A stretch of 64,000 nucleotides of DNA from Paracoccus chinensis (GTDB taxonomy: Bacteria > Pseudomonadota > Alphaproteobacteria > Rhodobacterales > Rhodobacteraceae), in assembly GCF_900102885.1 (NCBI RefSeq), contig NZ_FNGE01000004.1:62001-126000 (forward strand). The letters are read 5' to 3'. The position numbers and the translations under genes were made by a program. Numbering within the stretch: the stretch's first letter is position 1; each line of letters opens with the position of its first letter. Shown in pieces: positions 7,499 through 17,135 of this stretch. The notes beneath the pieces are model-generated. The model was not told where the DNA came from. It did not search any database and was given only the letters and a program-made list of their open reading frames with translations.

Positions 7499-8452
7499 AT
7501 GATTCATTCAAAGCCCGGCCTGGGCGCCTCGGCGCCGTCCCTTTCCTCGAACCCGCCGCCGCGGCAGGTAGGCGACCGGCAGGGGCTGGCGATCCTGCTG
7601 ATCTGCTTTGTCAGCATGGTCTTCGCGGTTCAGGACGCGGTGTCGCGCCATCTGGGCGCGGCCTACTCGCCCATCTTCGTGACGATGGTGCGCTACTGGT
7701 TCTTCGGGATCTTCGTCATCGCGATGGCGGCGCGGGGGCCGGGCGGCCTGCGGGCCGCGAGCCGCAGCCACCACCCGCTGCTGCAGATCATCCGCGGCCT
7801 GCTGCTGGTGTTCGAGATCGTCATCATGATCGTCGCCTTCGTGAAGCTGGGGCTGATCGGCACACATGCGGTCTTCGCCGCCTACCCGCTGCTGGTCGTG
7901 GCCCTGTCCGGCCCGGTTCTGGGCGAGCGCATCGGCTGGCGGCGCTGGGCCGCGGTCGCGGCGGGCTTCGCGGGCATCCTCATCATCCTGCAGCCGGGGG
8001 TGGGGGTCTTTTCCCCCTGGGCGATCCTGCCCCTGATCTCGGCCTTGATGTTCGCGATCTACGGGCTGCTGACGCGCATGGTCTCGGCCAGGGACAGCGC
8101 CGAGGTCAGCTTCTTCTGGACCGGCATCGCCGGGGTCGTGGGCATCACCGCCGTCGGCCTGTGGCACATGGAGCCGATCACCCGCGCCGACTGGCCCTGG
8201 ATGGCCGCGCTCTGCGTGACGGGCACGCTGGGGCATTACCTGCTGATCCGCGCCTATTCGCTGGCCGAGGCCTCGAGCCTGCAGCCCTTCTCCTACCTGC
8301 AACTCGTCTGGGTCAGCGTGATCGGCGTCCTGATGCTGGACGAGCGGCTGGCCCCCAACGTGGCCGTCGGCATGGCCATCGTCGTGGGCGCCGGGCTGTT
8401 CACCTGGTGGCGGACGGTGCAGAAGGCGCGGACAGCGTCACCGCCCCGCTGA
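7499..8452 (+). CDS. DMT-superfamily transporter (two EamA domains)
   Basis: A 317-residue inner-membrane protein with ten predicted membrane helices in two EamA repeats, about residues 30-165 and 180-308. Typical EamA features are RYWFFGIF in helix 2, the Gly-rich helix ends, and SLAEASSLQPFSYLQLVW in the second repeat. A 27-residue polar leader precedes the first helix. EamA proteins export metabolites such as amino acids; the substrate here is unknown. The 3' end overlaps the convergent lytic transglycosylase gene by 53 bp, so the last 17 codons of each share DNA. Confidence 0.85.
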   Translation: MIHSKPGLGASAPSLSSNPPPRQVGDRQGLAILLICFVSMVFAVQDAVSRHLGAAYSPIFVTMVRYWFFGIFVIAMAARGPGGLRAASRSHHPLLQIIRGLLLVFEIVIMIVAFVKLGLIGTHAVFAAYPLLVVALSGPVLGERIGWRRWAAVAAGFAGILIILQPGVGVFSPWAILPLISALMFAIYGLLTRMVSARDSAEVSFFWTGIAGVVGITAVGLWHMEPITRADWPWMAALCVTGTLGHYLLIRAYSLAEASSLQPFSYLQLVWVSVIGVLMLDERLAPNVAVGMAIVVGAGLFTWWRTVQKARTASPPR

Positions 8453-10847
8453 CCATTCCCGCAGGCCAGGCAAAGGCCGAAACAGGCTCGGGGGCGGAGG
8501 CCGGAAGGGGCTCGGCTGCCGGGCCAGAGGACGCCTCGGCCGCAGGAACAGGCCCGGGCGCAGGATCGGCAGAACCGGCCTCCGTCGCAGGCGCGGCCTC
8601 TGCCCCGGCGTTCGGCAGGGCGGTCGCCGGGCGGGGCTGCGGCGCGGGCGCAAGGCCGACCCTGGGCGGGTCGAGGCTCTGCGCCACCGCGGCGATCTGC
8701 GCCTCGGGACGGGGCGCCTCGTCCGTGGCCTCGGACAGCGCCTTGGCCATCGCTGCAATCCCCTGCGCGGCCGCCCTTGGGTCTGTGGCCATCGCTAGGC
8801 GCAGCGCATGGTTTGCAGCTTGGGCCACCCAGGCGGGCGGCGCGGGCGGGCGGGCCGACAGGGCTAGCATCAGCGGCCCCTCGGCGCGCTGGGGCTTCGA
8901 GACGCCGCCGCGCAGGTCCCAGCTTGGCACGAAGGGCACCGTGTGGCCGGCGATGCGGGCGCGGTAGATGGGCAGCGCCTCGGCCACGCGCATGACGTAG
9001 TTGCGGGTCTCGTCGAAAGGGATCATCTCGACCCAGTCCACCGGATCCACGCCCTCGTCCCGCAGGTCGCCGAAGTCCCGCAGCCAGCGTGCGGACCGCC
9101 CCGGCCCGGCGTTGTAGCCCGCCGCCACCAGCGCGACCGAATTGCCGAAGCGGTTGCGCAACCCCTCCAGATAGGCCGCGCCCAGCCGCGCGTTGTAGCC
9201 CCCGTCCCGCGTCAGGCGTGCGAGTTCAAAGGCCTCGCCGACGACGCCCGCCATCTGCCGCGCGGTGTCGGGCATCACCTGCATCAGCCCGCGCGCGCCG
9301 ACCGGGGACTGGACGGTGTGGTTGAACTCGCTTTCCTGCCGGGCGATGGCCATGACCAGCTCGGGCGGCAGGCCGAAGCTGCCGCCCTCCAGCCCCGTCA
9401 GCGGATAATGCAGCGCCGGATAGACGCCGCCCTTCGCGGCCGCAGCCTTGGACAGCCGCAGCGCGTCCCAGGGGCGGCGCAGTTCCAGCATTACGCGGCC
9501 CATGCGGGCGATGTCCTCGGGGGCGGCGGTCTGCGCGAGATGCAGGAAGAACCGCTGCGCCTGCGCGGGCTCTCCGGCCACGATCAGCCACAGTCCGGCC
9601 TGGAACAGGCGGTTCCCCGACAGGGCCGAGTTGCGCCAGTCGGGCAGGGTCTCGACCGCCGGTCCGGTCACCGCCAGCGCGGGCTGCATCGGCGCGCCGA
9701 TCCGCTCGGCGGCCAGTTGGCCGTAATAGGCGGTCTGGTGCGCTGCGGCCCGTTCATAAGCGGCCCGGGCCGTGGCCTGGTCGCCCAGCGCCTCGGCCGC
9801 GCGGCCCTGCCAGTAATGGGTGCGGGCGACGGTGATCCCGTTGTAATCCGCCACCGGAAGTCGGGCGAAATGCGTGGCCGCCCGGTCCGGGGCGCCTGCG
9901 CGCAGCGCGGCGTAACCCGCGATCCAGTCCAGATCGACGGCGGCGCTGTCGCCCTGGGGCAGGAAGTGGCTGGCGGCAAAGCGTTCCGCCAGCGCCCAGT
10001 CGCCCTTGCGCAGGGCCTCGCGCGCATAGTCGCGGCGCAGGCTCGCCCAGGCGGCAGGATCGCGCAGGGCCTCGGCCCCGGTCGAGCGTTCCAGCATCAG
10101 TTGGCGTGCGAGATCCCCCTGCCTCGCCGCCACCCGCCAGCGGAAGCGGTCAAGCGCGAGGCCTGCGTCGTTCCTCAGGTCTTCGGGCAGCGCCAGGATC
10201 AGGGGGTCCACGCCCGGACGGCGCGCCTGCACGGCGATGCGGGCGCGGGCAAGGTCGGCCAAGGGGCCGGTCACGCGCGGCAGCATCCGTTCGGCCGCGG
10301 CCCATTCGCCCGCATCCAGCAACGCCTGCAGCCGGGCGGGATGATGGTCCGCGACCGCCGCGCCATGGGCGGCCAGGAAGGCCGTCTCGCCCGCCGCGTC
10401 CAGCGCGGCGCTATGGGTCCAGAAGCGGGCAGCGGCCTCGGCCCGCCTGTTCTCGGGCTGAGCCGCGATCCAGGCGGTCGCGCCGTTCAGGGTTTCCGGA
10501 AGGCGCTCGCCGAACCAGGCCAGCACTTCGCCGGCGGGCAGGTCGGGGCGCAGAAGCGCTTCTCCGCGCCGGAACAGAAGCTCCATCCCCGGCCAGTCGG
10601 GGTTGCGCGCGGCGAAGTCGCGATAGTCGGGCCATGTCCCCTGCCCCGCCCGCAGGCGCTGCCACAGGACCAGGTCCGTGGCGATGGGTCCCGACTGGCG
10701 GGCGGCCGTCTCGGCCCCCGTCCAGTCCTTTGCGCCCGCCGCAGCAAGCGCCCGGCGGATCGCGCCCGCATCCTCGGCCAGCGCGGCCGGAACAAGGCAG
10801 GCCGTCGCCAGCGCCAGGGCGGCCAGTCGGGGGATCAAGCGGTTCAT
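8400..10847 (-). CDS. Soluble lytic murein transglycosylase (SLT family)
   Basis: An 815-residue periplasmic enzyme that cleaves the MurNAc-GlcNAc bond of peptidoglycan with anhydro-ring formation. A signal peptide ([20 protein letters not shown]...ALA) spans residues 1-25. A helical, TPR-like superhelix fills about 30-470. The SLT catalytic domain (about 485-640) has ARQESEF with catalytic E505, [14 protein letters not shown] and AAGYNAG. After it comes a 170-residue Ala/Pro-rich tail that is unlike E. coli Slt70 and looks disordered. ATG 10847 was chosen over an upstream start because it opens a clean signal peptide. The tail's final codons overlap the convergent DMT gene. Confidence 0.9.
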   Translation of the reverse strand: MNRLIPRLAALALATACLVPAALAEDAGAIRRALAAAGAKDWTGAETAARQSGPIATDLVLWQRLRAGQGTWPDYRDFAARNPDWPGMELLFRRGEALLRPDLPAGEVLAWFGERLPETLNGATAWIAAQPENRRAEAAARFWTHSAALDAAGETAFLAAHGAAVADHHPARLQALLDAGEWAAAERMLPRVTGPLADLARARIAVQARRPGVDPLILALPEDLRNDAGLALDRFRWRVAARQGDLARQLMLERSTGAEALRDPAAWASLRRDYAREALRKGDWALAERFAASHFLPQGDSAAVDLDWIAGYAALRAGAPDRAATHFARLPVADYNGITVARTHYWQGRAAEALGDQATARAAYERAAAHQTAYYGQLAAERIGAPMQPALAVTGPAVETLPDWRNSALSGNRLFQAGLWLIVAGEPAQAQRFFLHLAQTAAPEDIARMGRVMLELRRPWDALRLSKAAAAKGGVYPALHYPLTGLEGGSFGLPPELVMAIARQESEFNHTVQSPVGARGLMQVMPDTARQMAGVVGEAFELARLTRDGGYNARLGAAYLEGLRNRFGNSVALVAAGYNAGPGRSARWLRDFGDLRDEGVDPVDWVEMIPFDETRNYVMRVAEALPIYRARIAGHTVPFVPSWDLRGGVSKPQRAEGPLMLALSARPPAPPAWVAQAANHALRLAMATDPRAAAQGIAAMAKALSEATDEAPRPEAQIAAVAQSLDPPRVGLAPAPQPRPATALPNAGAEAAPATEAGSADPAPGPVPAAEASSGPAAEPLPASAPEPVSAFAWPAGMVSGAVTLSAPSAPSATR

Positions 10848-10963
10848 GCGCGCCAATCTGGGGGCGGCAGGCCGCCGGGGCAACTCACAAGCGCGGCAGG
10901 CGCGCTTGGCAACCCGCGCGCCCGGTTGTATGCCGCCCGCGAAACAATCGTCAGGATCGTGTC

Positions 10964-11839
10964 ATGTTCCAAGGGTCCCTGCCCGCGCTCGTCACCCCGC
11001 TGACCGGGGAGGGCAAGATCGACTGGCCCGCGCTCGAGCGGCTGGTCGAGTGGCAGATCGAACAGGGCAGCAACGGCCTGGTGCCCGTCGGCACCACCGG
11101 CGAAAGCCCGACGCTGAGCCATGACGAGCACCGCCAGGTGGTCGAGGCGGTCGTCCGCCATGCCGCCGGAAGGGTGCCGGTGATCGCGGGGGCGGGGTCG
11201 AACAACACGCACGAGGCCATCGACCTGGCGAGCCACGCCTGCCAGGTCGGCGCGGACGGGCTGCTGGTGGTGACGCCCTATTACAACAAGCCCACGCAGG
11301 CGGGGCTGATCGCGCATTTCACCGCCGTCCATGACGCGACCGACAAGCCGATCATCATCTACAACATCCCCGGCCGCTCGGTCGTGGACATGACGCCCGA
11401 GACGATGGGCGAACTGGCGAAGCTGCCGCGCATCGCCGGCGTCAAGGACGCGACCGGCAAGCTGGAACGGGTGTCCTGCCAGCGCATCACCTGCGGGCCG
11501 GACTTCCTGCAGCTGTCGGGCGAGGATGCAACTGCGCATGGCTTCAACGCCCAAGGCGGCCGGGGCTGCATCTCGGTTTCGGCGAATGTCGCGCCCGCGC
11601 TCTGCGCGCAGATGCAGGCGGCCTGCCTTGCAGGCGACTATGCCGAGGCGCTGCGGCTGCAGGACCTGCTGATGCCGCTGCACATCGCGATCTTCATCGA
11701 GCCGGGCCTCGTCGGTGCCAAATACGCCCTGTCGCGGCTGGGCATGTGCGAGGAGACCGTGCGCCTGCCGCTGACGCCGCTGACCGCCGGAACCCGCGCC
11801 CGCATCGACGCCGCGATGGCCCACGCCGGGCTGATCTGA
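10964..11839 (+). CDS. dapA: 4-hydroxy-tetrahydrodipicolinate synthase
   Basis: A 291-residue TIM-barrel enzyme that condenses pyruvate with aspartate semialdehyde, the first committed step to diaminopimelate and lysine. Catalytic residues fall at the same numbers as in E. coli DapA: the Schiff-base lysine K161 in GVKDATG, Y133 in YNIPGR, and the GTTGESPTL loop with the proton-relay threonine. ATG 10964 follows AGGA at 8-bp spacing. It points away from the lytic transglycosylase gene 116 bp upstream, and the SMR gene begins 11 bp downstream, so the two are probably cotranscribed. Confidence 0.95.
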   Translation: MFQGSLPALVTPLTGEGKIDWPALERLVEWQIEQGSNGLVPVGTTGESPTLSHDEHRQVVEAVVRHAAGRVPVIAGAGSNNTHEAIDLASHACQVGADGLLVVTPYYNKPTQAGLIAHFTAVHDATDKPIIIYNIPGRSVVDMTPETMGELAKLPRIAGVKDATGKLERVSCQRITCGPDFLQLSGEDATAHGFNAQGGRGCISVSANVAPALCAQMQAACLAGDYAEALRLQDLLMPLHIAIFIEPGLVGAKYALSRLGMCEETVRLPLTPLTAGTRARIDAAMAHAGLI

Positions 11840-11849
11840 GACCTGCGCC

Positions 11850-12179
11850 GTGGCCTATGCCGTCCTGACCCTCGCCATCGTCTTCGAGGTGATCGGCACC
11901 TCGTTCCTGATGCTGTCGCAGCAGTTCACGCGGGCCTGGCCGACGGCGGCAATGGCGGCGTCCTACCTCGTGTCCTTCTACTTCCTGTCGCAGGCGCTGA
12001 AGTTCCTGCCGCTCGGCATCGCCTATGCGCTGTGGAGCGGGCTGGGAATCATCCTGACCCTGGGGATCGGCATCCTCGTCTTCCGGCAGGTGCCGGATCT
12101 GCCCGCCGTGATAGGCATCGCGCTGATCCTGGCGGGCGTGGTGGTCATCAACGGCTTCTCGCAGGCGGCGGGGCATTGA
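11850..12179 (+). CDS. SMR-family (EmrE-like) multidrug exporter
   Basis: A 109-residue protein with four membrane helices, the size of EmrE. The essential charged residue is present as E13 in helix 1 (LAIVFEVIGTSFL). Helix 2 has FYFLSQALKFLPLGIAYALW, and the GIAYALWSGLG signature is complete. SMR proteins work as dual-topology dimers that exchange protons for cationic drugs or small metabolites such as guanidinium. The start is GTG 11850, 11 bp after dapA; the ribosome-binding site is weak, suggesting partial translational coupling. A phased TGCA array lies immediately downstream. Confidence 0.85.
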   Translation: MAYAVLTLAIVFEVIGTSFLMLSQQFTRAWPTAAMAASYLVSFYFLSQALKFLPLGIAYALWSGLGIILTLGIGILVFRQVPDLPAVIGIALILAGVVVINGFSQAAGH

Positions 12180-12188
12180 AAACGGCCG

Positions 12189-12234
12189 TGCAGGCGATGC
12201 ACGGGCGATGCACGATCCATGCACAGGTGATGCA
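12189..12234 (+). repeat. Phased TGCA array, copy A
   Basis: TGCA occurs at 12189, 12198, 12209, 12220 and 12231; the last four are exactly 11 bp apart. The array fills the 57-bp gap between the converging SMR and hisC genes. The same array (four TGCA, 11-bp period, ending TGCACAAGTGATGCAG against TGCACAGGTGATGCAG here) recurs at 36516-36552. Confidence 0.65.
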
Positions 12235-12236
12235 GG

Positions 12237-13334
12237 CTAGCCCCGGGCCACGGCCAGCGCCCCGGGCAGGACCTCGGCAAAGGCGTCCAGCTCGTCCCGG
12301 GGTCCGCAGCTGACGCGGATGCAGCGGTTCTGGGGCGCGACCCAGGGCATCCGCGCGAAGATCCCCTGCTCGCCCAATGCCGCCAGCACCGCGCGCGCGA
12401 AATCGCCATCCCGGCCGCAGTCGATGGCGACGAAGTTCGTGGCCGAGGGCAGCGCTTCAAGCCCGTTGTCGCGGGCGATAGCGGCGATGCGCTCGCGCGC
12501 CTCGGCAACGCGGGCGACGGTCCCGGCCAGATGCGCCGTATCGCCCAGCGCCGCCAGCGCGCCCGCCTGCGCGACGCTGTTCACGCCGAAATGGTTGCGG
12601 ACGCGGTCGAAGGCACGGATCACCTGCGGCGCGCCCAAGGCATAGCCGATCCGGGCACCCGCCATCCCGTAGGCCTTGGAAAAGGTCCGCATCCGCAGCA
12701 CCCTCGGGTCGGCGGGGTCGATGCGCGGCAGGGCGGGGGCGAATTCGGCATAGGCCTCGTCGAGGATCAGCAGGATGTCGGCGGGCAGCGCCGCCACGGC
12801 AGCCTCGATCACCTCGGGCGGATGCCAGCCGCCCATGGGGTTGTCGGGATTGCAGAGATAGACCATCCGCGCGCCGGTCTGGGCGGCCTTGGCTACCAGC
12901 GCGGCCGGATCCTGCCGGTCGTCGCGGTAGGGCACGCGGACCAGTTCGCCGCCGAAGCCCGTGACGTGGAAGTCGAAGGTCGGGTAGCCGCCCGCCGAGG
13001 TCACGACGCGGTCGCCCGGCGCAATCATCAGCCGGACGGCCAAGCCCAGCAGCCCGTCGATCCCCTCGCCCACAACGATGTTGCCCGGCGCGCAACCGCA
13101 ATGGTCCGCGAGCGCGGCCTTCAGGTCGTGGTTCGTCGGGTCGCCGTATTTCCAGACCTCGGCGGCTGCCCTGCGCATCGCCTCGATGGCCAGCGGCGAG
13201 GGGCCGAAGCCGTTCTCGTTCGCGCCCAGCCGCGCGCGGAAGGGCGCGCCGCGCTGGCGTTCCAGTGTTTCCGGCCCGACGAAGGGGACGGCATCGGGCA
13301 GGCTGGCGGGAAGGGGCGCGAGGGTCGGTGTCAT
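12237..13334 (-). CDS. hisC: Histidinol-phosphate aminotransferase (HisC-like)
   Basis: A 365-residue fold-type I PLP aminotransferase. LGANENGFGPSP near residue 35 is the HisC substrate-loop signature, followed by GEGIDGLL, CNPDNPMG, DEAYAEF, and FSKAYGMAGARIG with the PLP lysine K220. HisC converts imidazole-acetol phosphate to histidinol phosphate; several alphaproteobacterial members instead or also transaminate aromatic amino acids, and no other his gene is nearby, so the substrate is open. ATG 13334 was chosen over an upstream start lacking conserved sequence. It lies 45 bp downstream of the ThDP enzyme on the same strand. Confidence 0.82.
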   Translation of the reverse strand: MTPTLAPLPASLPDAVPFVGPETLERQRGAPFRARLGANENGFGPSPLAIEAMRRAAAEVWKYGDPTNHDLKAALADHCGCAPGNIVVGEGIDGLLGLAVRLMIAPGDRVVTSAGGYPTFDFHVTGFGGELVRVPYRDDRQDPAALVAKAAQTGARMVYLCNPDNPMGGWHPPEVIEAAVAALPADILLILDEAYAEFAPALPRIDPADPRVLRMRTFSKAYGMAGARIGYALGAPQVIRAFDRVRNHFGVNSVAQAGALAALGDTAHLAGTVARVAEARERIAAIARDNGLEALPSATNFVAIDCGRDGDFARAVLAALGEQGIFARMPWVAPQNRCIRVSCGPRDELDAFAEVLPGALAVARG

Positions 13335-13379
13335 GCGCGGATCAGAAGCGCAAATCCGCCGCCCTCGCAAGGGCCCGGT

Positions 13380-15131
13380 TCAGCGACCGAAGAGGCGGCC
13401 AAGGAGGCCGCGCGGCGGCTCGGGCGCGGGGGCCGGGACCGTCGCGGGCGCGGGCTTCTCCTCGGGCGCGGCCCTGGCGCGCAGCGCGGCCTCGCCTGCC
13501 GCGCGCACCTCGGTCAGCGTCGCCCCTGCGGTCAGCGCCTCGGGGTCCAGCCGCAGCTCGATCACGGCCAGCGTGCCTGCCGCCTGCGCACGGGCGAAGG
13601 CGGGGGCGAAGTCCTCGTCGCGCTCGACCAACTCGCCATGCCCGCCGTAGGCGCGGGCCAGCGCGGCGAAGTCGGGGTTGAAGAGATCGGTGCCCGAGAC
13701 GCGGCCGGGATAGTGCTTTTCCTGATGCATCCGGATCGTGCCGTAGCGGCCGTTGTTGGCCACGATCACGATCACCGCCGCGCCCTCCTGCGCCGCGGTC
13801 GAAAGCTCGTTCACCGTCATCTGGATGTCGCCGTCGCCTGCCACGCAGACGACGGTGCGTTCCGGGTGCCGGATCTTGGCCGAAACCGCCGCCGGCAGCC
13901 CGTAGCCCATCGACCCCGAAGTCGGCGCAAGCTGCGTGCCCACCCGCTTGAACTGGTGGTAGCGGTGGATGAAGGTCGCGAAGTTGCCCGCGCCATTGGC
14001 GATGATGGCGTCCTCGGGCAGGTTGTCCGAAAGCCAGGTCATCACCCGCTCCATCTTCACCGCGCCGGGGGTCTGCTTCGGCTGGCGCCAGGCCTCGTAA
14101 TTCGCGCGCAGGCGGGCAGTCCAGTCGGACCACTGGCGCGGCGCGGGGGTGTCGGCGAGTGCCTTCAGCGCCGCGCGGGGGCAGGCGGCGATGCCGGGAT
14201 CGGCGCGCCACAGGTGCCCGATCTCGTCGGGGTCGGGATAAACGTGGATGATGCGCCTGCCCTGCGCGGCCGGGCTCATCAGGTCATAGCCGTTCGTCAG
14301 CGTGTCCCCCAGCCGCGAGCCGAGCGACAGGAGGCAATCCGCCTCCCGCAGCGCCTCGCCCAGCTTCGGGTTCATGCCCACGCCAAGGTCGCCCACGTAA
14401 TTCGGCAGGCGGTTGTCGAACAGGTGCTGGCGGCGGAAGGGCACCGCGACCGGCAGGCCCCAGCTTTCGGCAAAGCGCGCGAGCCGATCCGAATCCTCCT
14501 GCGTCCAGACCGAACCGCCCGGAATGACCAGCGGCCGCTCGGCACCGGCCAGCGCCTGGGTAATGGCGGCCAGTTGCGCGTCCGAGATGCCGGGAATCGG
14601 GCGCGGCGCGGGCGTCAGGTCGGGGACGCCGGATTCGGCCGACAGCATGTCCTCGGGCAGCGCCAGCACGACGGGACCGGGGCGGCCCGACATGGCGAGG
14701 TCGAAGGCGCGGGCGACATATTCGGGGATGCGGTCGGTCGCGTCGATCTCGGCCGCCCATTTGGCGAGGCCCCCGAACATCTGGCGGTAATCGACCTCCT
14801 GGAAGGCTTCGCGGTCGCGGTCGGTGCGCGCGATCTGGCCGACGAAGAGGATCATCGGGGTCGAATCCTGTTTCGCCACATGCACGCCCGCGCTGGCGTT
14901 GGTGGCGCCGGGTCCGCGCGTGACGAAGCAGATGCCGGGCCGCCCGGTCATCTTGCCCCAGGCCTCGGCCATCATCGCGGCCCCGCCCTCCTGCCGGCAG
15001 ACGGTGTTGGGAATGCCCGCGTCGTAAAGCCCGTCCAGCGCGGCAAGGAAGCTTTCCCCGGGCACCGAGAAGACCCGCTCGACCCCCTGCGCCTTCAGCG
15101 CCTCCGCCAGTATTTGTCCGCCGTGCCGCAT
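13380..15131 (-). CDS. Thiamine-diphosphate enzyme of the acetolactate synthase family
   Basis: A 583-residue protein with three domains: Pyr (1-170), central (190-320) and PP (350-530). The ThDP glutamate is in VCRQEGGAAMMAEAWGKMTG, and the PP domain has GSMGYGLPAA and the cofactor motif GDGDIQM...NNGRYGT. Family members include acetolactate synthase, benzoylformate decarboxylase, sulfoacetaldehyde acetyltransferase and others. No small regulatory subunit is adjacent, so a biosynthetic IlvB role is not supported. The last 50 residues are Ala/Pro-rich and end in GLLGRLFGR, a short amphipathic tail that looks added. ATG 15131 follows GGAGAGG. It is followed by hisC. Confidence 0.78.
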   Translation of the reverse strand: MRHGGQILAEALKAQGVERVFSVPGESFLAALDGLYDAGIPNTVCRQEGGAAMMAEAWGKMTGRPGICFVTRGPGATNASAGVHVAKQDSTPMILFVGQIARTDRDREAFQEVDYRQMFGGLAKWAAEIDATDRIPEYVARAFDLAMSGRPGPVVLALPEDMLSAESGVPDLTPAPRPIPGISDAQLAAITQALAGAERPLVIPGGSVWTQEDSDRLARFAESWGLPVAVPFRRQHLFDNRLPNYVGDLGVGMNPKLGEALREADCLLSLGSRLGDTLTNGYDLMSPAAQGRRIIHVYPDPDEIGHLWRADPGIAACPRAALKALADTPAPRQWSDWTARLRANYEAWRQPKQTPGAVKMERVMTWLSDNLPEDAIIANGAGNFATFIHRYHQFKRVGTQLAPTSGSMGYGLPAAVSAKIRHPERTVVCVAGDGDIQMTVNELSTAAQEGAAVIVIVANNGRYGTIRMHQEKHYPGRVSGTDLFNPDFAALARAYGGHGELVERDEDFAPAFARAQAAGTLAVIELRLDPEALTAGATLTEVRAAGEAALRARAAPEEKPAPATVPAPAPEPPRGLLGRLFGR

Positions 15132-15204
15132 CTCGCCTCTCCTGCCGTTCAACCGCGCGGGCGGCACCTTGTGCCAGCGCGCGCAGGGCGGCAAGCCCTT
15201 GGCG

Positions 15205-15675
15205 TCACACCTCTTCGTGCCCGGCGCGATGCCCTGGCCGGGACGACCGGCTGCGCGACTGCCGGATCCGCAGGTCGCGCACGCCCTCCATCAGCACCGC
15301 CGTCATCAGGCCGAAGTTCAGCAGCCCATTCGCCGCCGCCATGCCGGCGAGGATGCGCCAGCGGGCCGGCGCCAGAACGTCGCCGAAGCCCAGCGTGGTG
15401 AAGGTCTCGAGCGCGAAATAGACCGCCAGTTCCCAAGTCGGGAAGACCGACAGCGCCATGAAGGCCGAGGCCCACAGCCAGACGCAGGCCCCCATCAACC
15501 CCAAGGCCCACACGCTTGCCGCCATGACCATGATGAACATCTTGGGCCAGTGCGGCTCGCGCAGCAGCCAGCCATGCACGCGCCACAGCACGATTTCCAC
15601 CAGATACAGGCTCAGCGACCCCGCGACGATCGTCGTCAGGATGAGGACGGACCCGAGCGCGATCTGGAACAGCAT
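15205..15675 (-). CDS. Two-helix potassium-channel-like protein
   Basis: A membrane protein of about 156 residues with three or four hydrophobic helices. Residues 87-95 read [11 protein letters not shown], the selectivity-filter motif (TxGFGD) and pore helix of the Ion_trans_2 channel family, followed by a last helix near 103-125. The C-terminus is Arg/Ser/His-rich with no RCK domain. Four copies would form a K+-selective pore; gating is unknown. ATG 15675 is preferred, though GTG 15687 is possible; GGGGAAG overlaps the choice. It ends 73 bp before the ThDP gene on the same strand and diverges from smpB. Confidence 0.75.
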   Translation of the reverse strand: MLFQIALGSVLILTTIVAGSLSLYLVEIVLWRVHGWLLREPHWPKMFIMVMAASVWALGLMGACVWLWASAFMALSVFPTWELAVYFALETFTTLGFGDVLAPARWRILAGMAAANGLLNFGLMTAVLMEGVRDLRIRQSRSRSSRPGHRAGHEEV

Positions 15676-15739
15676 CGACTTCCCCACTGTCCGGCGCCGC
15701 CTTTACTTGCCCGCCCGCGCCCCTTATCTCACGCCGATC

Positions 15740-16213
15740 ATGGCCCAGGCAAAGACCGATCCGAACTACAAGGTGATCGCCGAGAACCGGCGCGCACGCT
15801 TCGATTACTTCATCGAAAGCGACATCGAGGTCGGCATCGTCCTGACCGGCTCCGAAGTGAAGGCGCTGCGCACCGGCCAGTCCAACATCGCCGAAAGCTA
15901 CGCCAGCGTCGAAAACGGCGAGCTGTGGCTGATCAACGGCTATATCTCGGCCTATAAGCAGGCGGGCGTCTTCGGGCACGAGGAACGCCGCCACCGCAAG
16001 CTGCTGGTCAGCCGCAAGGAACTGTCGCGCCTGTGGCAGGCCGTCGGGCGCGAGGGCATGACGCTGGTCCCGCTGGTGATGTATTTCAACCACCGCGGCG
16101 TGGTGAAGCTGAAGCTGGGCGTCGCCAAGGGCAAGAAGAACCACGACAAGCGCGCCACCGAGGCCAAGCGCGACTGGGGCCGCGAAAAGCAGCGCCTTCT
16201 CAAGCAGGGCTGA
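15740..16213 (+). CDS. smpB: SsrA-binding protein (trans-translation)
   Basis: A 157-residue RNA-binding beta-barrel protein that carries tmRNA to stalled ribosomes. Conserved parts are visible in order: [58 protein letters not shown], and the basic C-terminal tail KGKKNHDKR...[10 protein letters not shown] that fills the empty mRNA channel. The length is normal. ATG 15740 starts the family's usual N-terminus ([12 protein letters not shown]). The tmRNA gene itself is not in the window. Confidence 0.96.
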   Translation: MAQAKTDPNYKVIAENRRARFDYFIESDIEVGIVLTGSEVKALRTGQSNIAESYASVENGELWLINGYISAYKQAGVFGHEERRHRKLLVSRKELSRLWQAVGREGMTLVPLVMYFNHRGVVKLKLGVAKGKKNHDKRATEAKRDWGREKQRLLKQG

Positions 16214-16280
16214 GGGTCCGTTGCAGCGCCCGCGCGGGGGCGCTAAGGCTGGGCCCGCAGAAAGGCGCGAGGGGGTGGCC

Positions 16281-17135
16281 ATGACCGACGATCCGAAGAC
16301 GCTGGTGTCGACCGAGTGGCTGGCGGCGCATCTGGACGACCCCGACCTGCGCATCATCGATGCAAGCTGGCACATGCCGGCAGCAGGCCGCGACGCCCGC
16401 GCCGAATACGAGGCCGCCCATATCCCCGGCGCGCGCTTCTTCGACATCGACGCCATCGCCGACAGCCGCAGCCCCCTGCCCCACATGGCGCCCCCGCCCG
16501 AGCTGTTCATCAGCCGCCTGCGCGCCATGGGCATCGGCGACGGGCACCAGGTCGTGGTGTATGACAACTCGGACACCCATTCGGCGGCCCGCGTCTGGTG
16601 GACCTTCCGCCTGATGGGCAAGACCGACGTCGCGATGCTGGACGGCGGCTTCGCCAAGTGGCAGGCCGAGGGACGGCCCGTGGAGGACATGCCCCCCATC
16701 ACCCGCGACCGCCACATGACCGTGCAGCGGCAGGCGGCGCTGGTGCGCGACGTGACGCAGGTGGCGGCGGCGGCCAAGCTGGGCGACCACCAGATCGTGG
16801 ACGCCCGCAGCGCCGCCCGCTTCCGCGGCGACGAGCCCGAACCCCGTCCCGGCCTTCGGTCCGGCCATATCCCCGGCGCCCGGAACGTCCCCGTGGGCCG
16901 GCTCTACAATCCCGACGGCACCATGAAGCCCGTCGAGGAACTGCGCGCCGCCTTCGAATCCGCGGGCGTGAACCTGTCGCGTCCCGTCATCACCACCTGC
17001 GGCTCGGGCATCACGGCGGCCAGCCTCGCGCTGGCGCTGGAACGCCTGGGCAAGCGGGACTGGTCCCTTTATGACGGCAGCTGGACCGAATGGGGCAGCT
17101 ACCCAGACCTCAAGATCGCAACCGGAGACGCCTGA
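16281..17135 (+). CDS. sseA: 3-mercaptopyruvate sulfurtransferase
   Basis: A 284-residue protein with two rhodanese domains (about 1-140 and 155-284). The N-terminal domain is inactive (DNSDTHSAARVWW region). The active-site loop in the second is CGSGIT with C240, the mercaptopyruvate type rather than the CRKGVT-like loop of thiosulfate sulfurtransferases. It transfers sulfur from 3-mercaptopyruvate to thiols, thioredoxin or cyanide. ATG 16281 has GAGGGGG 6 bp ahead. Its stop is directly followed by the ATG of the aromatic aminotransferase, which could supply mercaptopyruvate by transaminating cysteine. Confidence 0.92.
   Translation: MTDDPKTLVSTEWLAAHLDDPDLRIIDASWHMPAAGRDARAEYEAAHIPGARFFDIDAIADSRSPLPHMAPPPELFISRLRAMGIGDGHQVVVYDNSDTHSAARVWWTFRLMGKTDVAMLDGGFAKWQAEGRPVEDMPPITRDRHMTVQRQAALVRDVTQVAAAAKLGDHQIVDARSAARFRGDEPEPRPGLRSGHIPGARNVPVGRLYNPDGTMKPVEELRAAFESAGVNLSRPVITTCGSGITAASLALALERLGKRDWSLYDGSWTEWGSYPDLKIATGDA

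Noticed and set aside
8943..11003. A long open frame opposite the lytic transglycosylase
   Set aside because: Its His/Arg/Gly/Gln-rich translation is typical of an antisense shadow, and the minus strand has a complete enzyme with signal peptide.
12531..15401. A 956-codon open frame opposite hisC and the ThDP enzyme
   Set aside because: Same reason: two complete enzymes lie on the other strand, and the frame crosses both.
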